Source: Paracyclopina nana (Eukaryota > Arthropoda > Copepoda > Cyclopoida > Cyclopettidae). Taken from it: a stretch of 64,000 nt of DNA. A model generated the notes under the pieces. That model saw nothing but the letters and a program-made list of their open reading frames with translations, was not told the DNA's origin and searched no databases. The translations under genes were made by a program, and so were the position numbers. Below are positions 62,765 through 64,000 of the stretch, piece after piece; within the stretch, counting starts at the first letter, position 1, and each line of letters begins with the position of its first letter. Location: the NCBI GenBank assembly GCA_019096065.1, contig JAGUCH010000005.1:7192001-7256000 (forward strand), in the 5' to 3' direction.

Positions 62765-64000
62765 CAATCTGACCAATCTAAACAATCTGAACATTCTGAA
62801 CAATCTGAACAATCCGAACATTCTGAACAATCTGAACATTCTGAACAATCCGAACAATCTGAACAATCCGAACAATCTGAACAATCTGAACATTCTGCAC
62901 AATCCGAACATTCTGAACAATCCGAACAATCTGAACAATCTGAACATTCTGAACAATCTGCACAATCCGAACATTCTGAACAATCCGAACATTCTGAACA
63001 ATCTGAACAATCCGAACATTCTGAACAATCTGAACATTCTGAACAATCTGAACAATCTGAACAATCCGAACAATCTGAACAATCTGAACATTCTGCACAT
63101 TCTGCACAATCCGAACATTCTGAACAATCCAAACAATCTGAACAATCTGAACATTATGAACAATATGCACAATCCGAACAATCTGAACAATCTGAACATT
63201 CTGAACAATCCAAACATTCTGAACAATCCGAACAATCTGAACAATCTGCACAATCCGAACATTCTGAACAATCCGAACAATCCGAACAATCTGAACAATC
63301 TGAACAATCTGAACAATCTGAACAATCCGAACATTCTGAACAATCCGAACATTCTGAACAATCTGCACAATCCGAACATTCTGAACAATCCGAACATTCT
63401 GAACAATCCGAACATTCTGAACAATCTGAACATTCTGAACAATCTGAACAATCCGAACATTCTGAACAATCTGAACATTCTGCACAATCCGAACAATCTG
63501 AACAATCTGAACATTCTGAACAATCTGAACATTCTGAACAATCCAAACATTCTGAACAATCTGAACAATCTGCACAATCCGAACATTCTGAACAATCCGA
63601 ACAATCCGAACAATCTGAACAATCTGAACAATCCAAACATTCTGAACAATCCGAACATTCTGAACTATCTGAACATTCTGCACAATCCGAACATTCTGAA
63701 CAATCCGAACATTCTGAACAATCCGAACAATCTGAACAATCCGAACATTCTGAACAATCCGAACAATCCGAACAATCTGAACAATCTGAACAATCCGAAC
63801 ATTCTGAACAATCCGAACATTCTGAACAATCTGCACAATCCGAACATTCTGAACAATCCGAACATTCTGAACAATCTGAACATTCTGCACAATCCGAACA
63901 ATCCGAACAATCTGAACAATCTGAACATTCTGAACAATCTGAACATTCTGAACAATCCAAACATTCTGAACAATCCGAACAATCTGAACAATCTGCACAA
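62765..64000. repeat. 9-bp minisatellite, fourth array (CYGAACAWT), continues past the window
   Basis: About 137 units of CTGAACAAT, CCGAACAAT, CTGAACATT and CCGAACATT with CTGCACAAT variants. No stops in several frames, hence long meaningless frames. The end lies outside the window. Confidence 0.95.

Noticed and set aside
62741-63998. Frames of up to 406 codons on the minus strand
   Set aside because: Same periodicity artefact in the CYGAACAWT array.

Overview
The window is invertebrate-type eukaryotic DNA. It has no bacterial operons or ribosome-binding sites. It holds LTR retrotransposons with env-like genes, tRNA-derived SINE-like repeats, TA-flanked MITEs, minisatellites and three paralogous single-exon C2H2 zinc-finger genes. 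One envelope resembles the F-like proteins of insect errantiviruses and another resembles chuvirus-type glycoproteins, which points weakly to an arthropod. I cannot name the species.

Layout. 1-5730: 3' part of a Ty3/Gypsy-type element (pol, spliced env-like glycoprotein gene, 3' LTR) inserted in the upstream region of zinc-finger gene 1 (5807-7573). 7.9-17.4 kb: a large inverted repeat with arms of about 3.1-3.4 kb around a 3-kb spacer. The spacer holds a 9-bp minisatellite and, in reverse orientation, the first half of the next element's 5' LTR. 17.7-32.6 kb: a second Ty3/Gypsy-type element with gag, a canonical -1 frameshift heptamer, pro-pol with two in-frame stops, and an F-like env. That env is split by a third, young LTR element (23497-31010) with near-identical LTRs, a 5-bp target duplication, one long gag-pol frame and two unrecognised membrane-protein ORFs. 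32.6-40.3 kb: 169-bp repeats, a second 9-bp array and more copies of the mosaic element seen in the first inverted repeat. 40.3-45.2 kb: zinc-finger genes 2 and 3, both preceded by the same short palindrome. 46.1-55.9 kb: a second giant inverted repeat built from 15-bp and 21-bp minisatellites, MITEs, SINEs and a solo LTR. 56.5-59.9 kb: a third inverted repeat of 308-bp units. 61.3-64.0 kb: two more 9-bp arrays.

How it fits together. The repeats can be ordered in time. The 169-bp repeat array was entered by retroelement 2. A TA-targeting MITE then entered that element's 5' LTR at its TATA box, and the mosaic element entered the MITE. Element 3 separately entered env. Finally the 3-kb spacer between the near-identical arms appears to have flipped, separating the two halves of the 5' LTR. 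The only host genes I can support are the three zinc-finger genes and a relic of a fourth. All coordinates of repeats are by eye and may be off by some bases.
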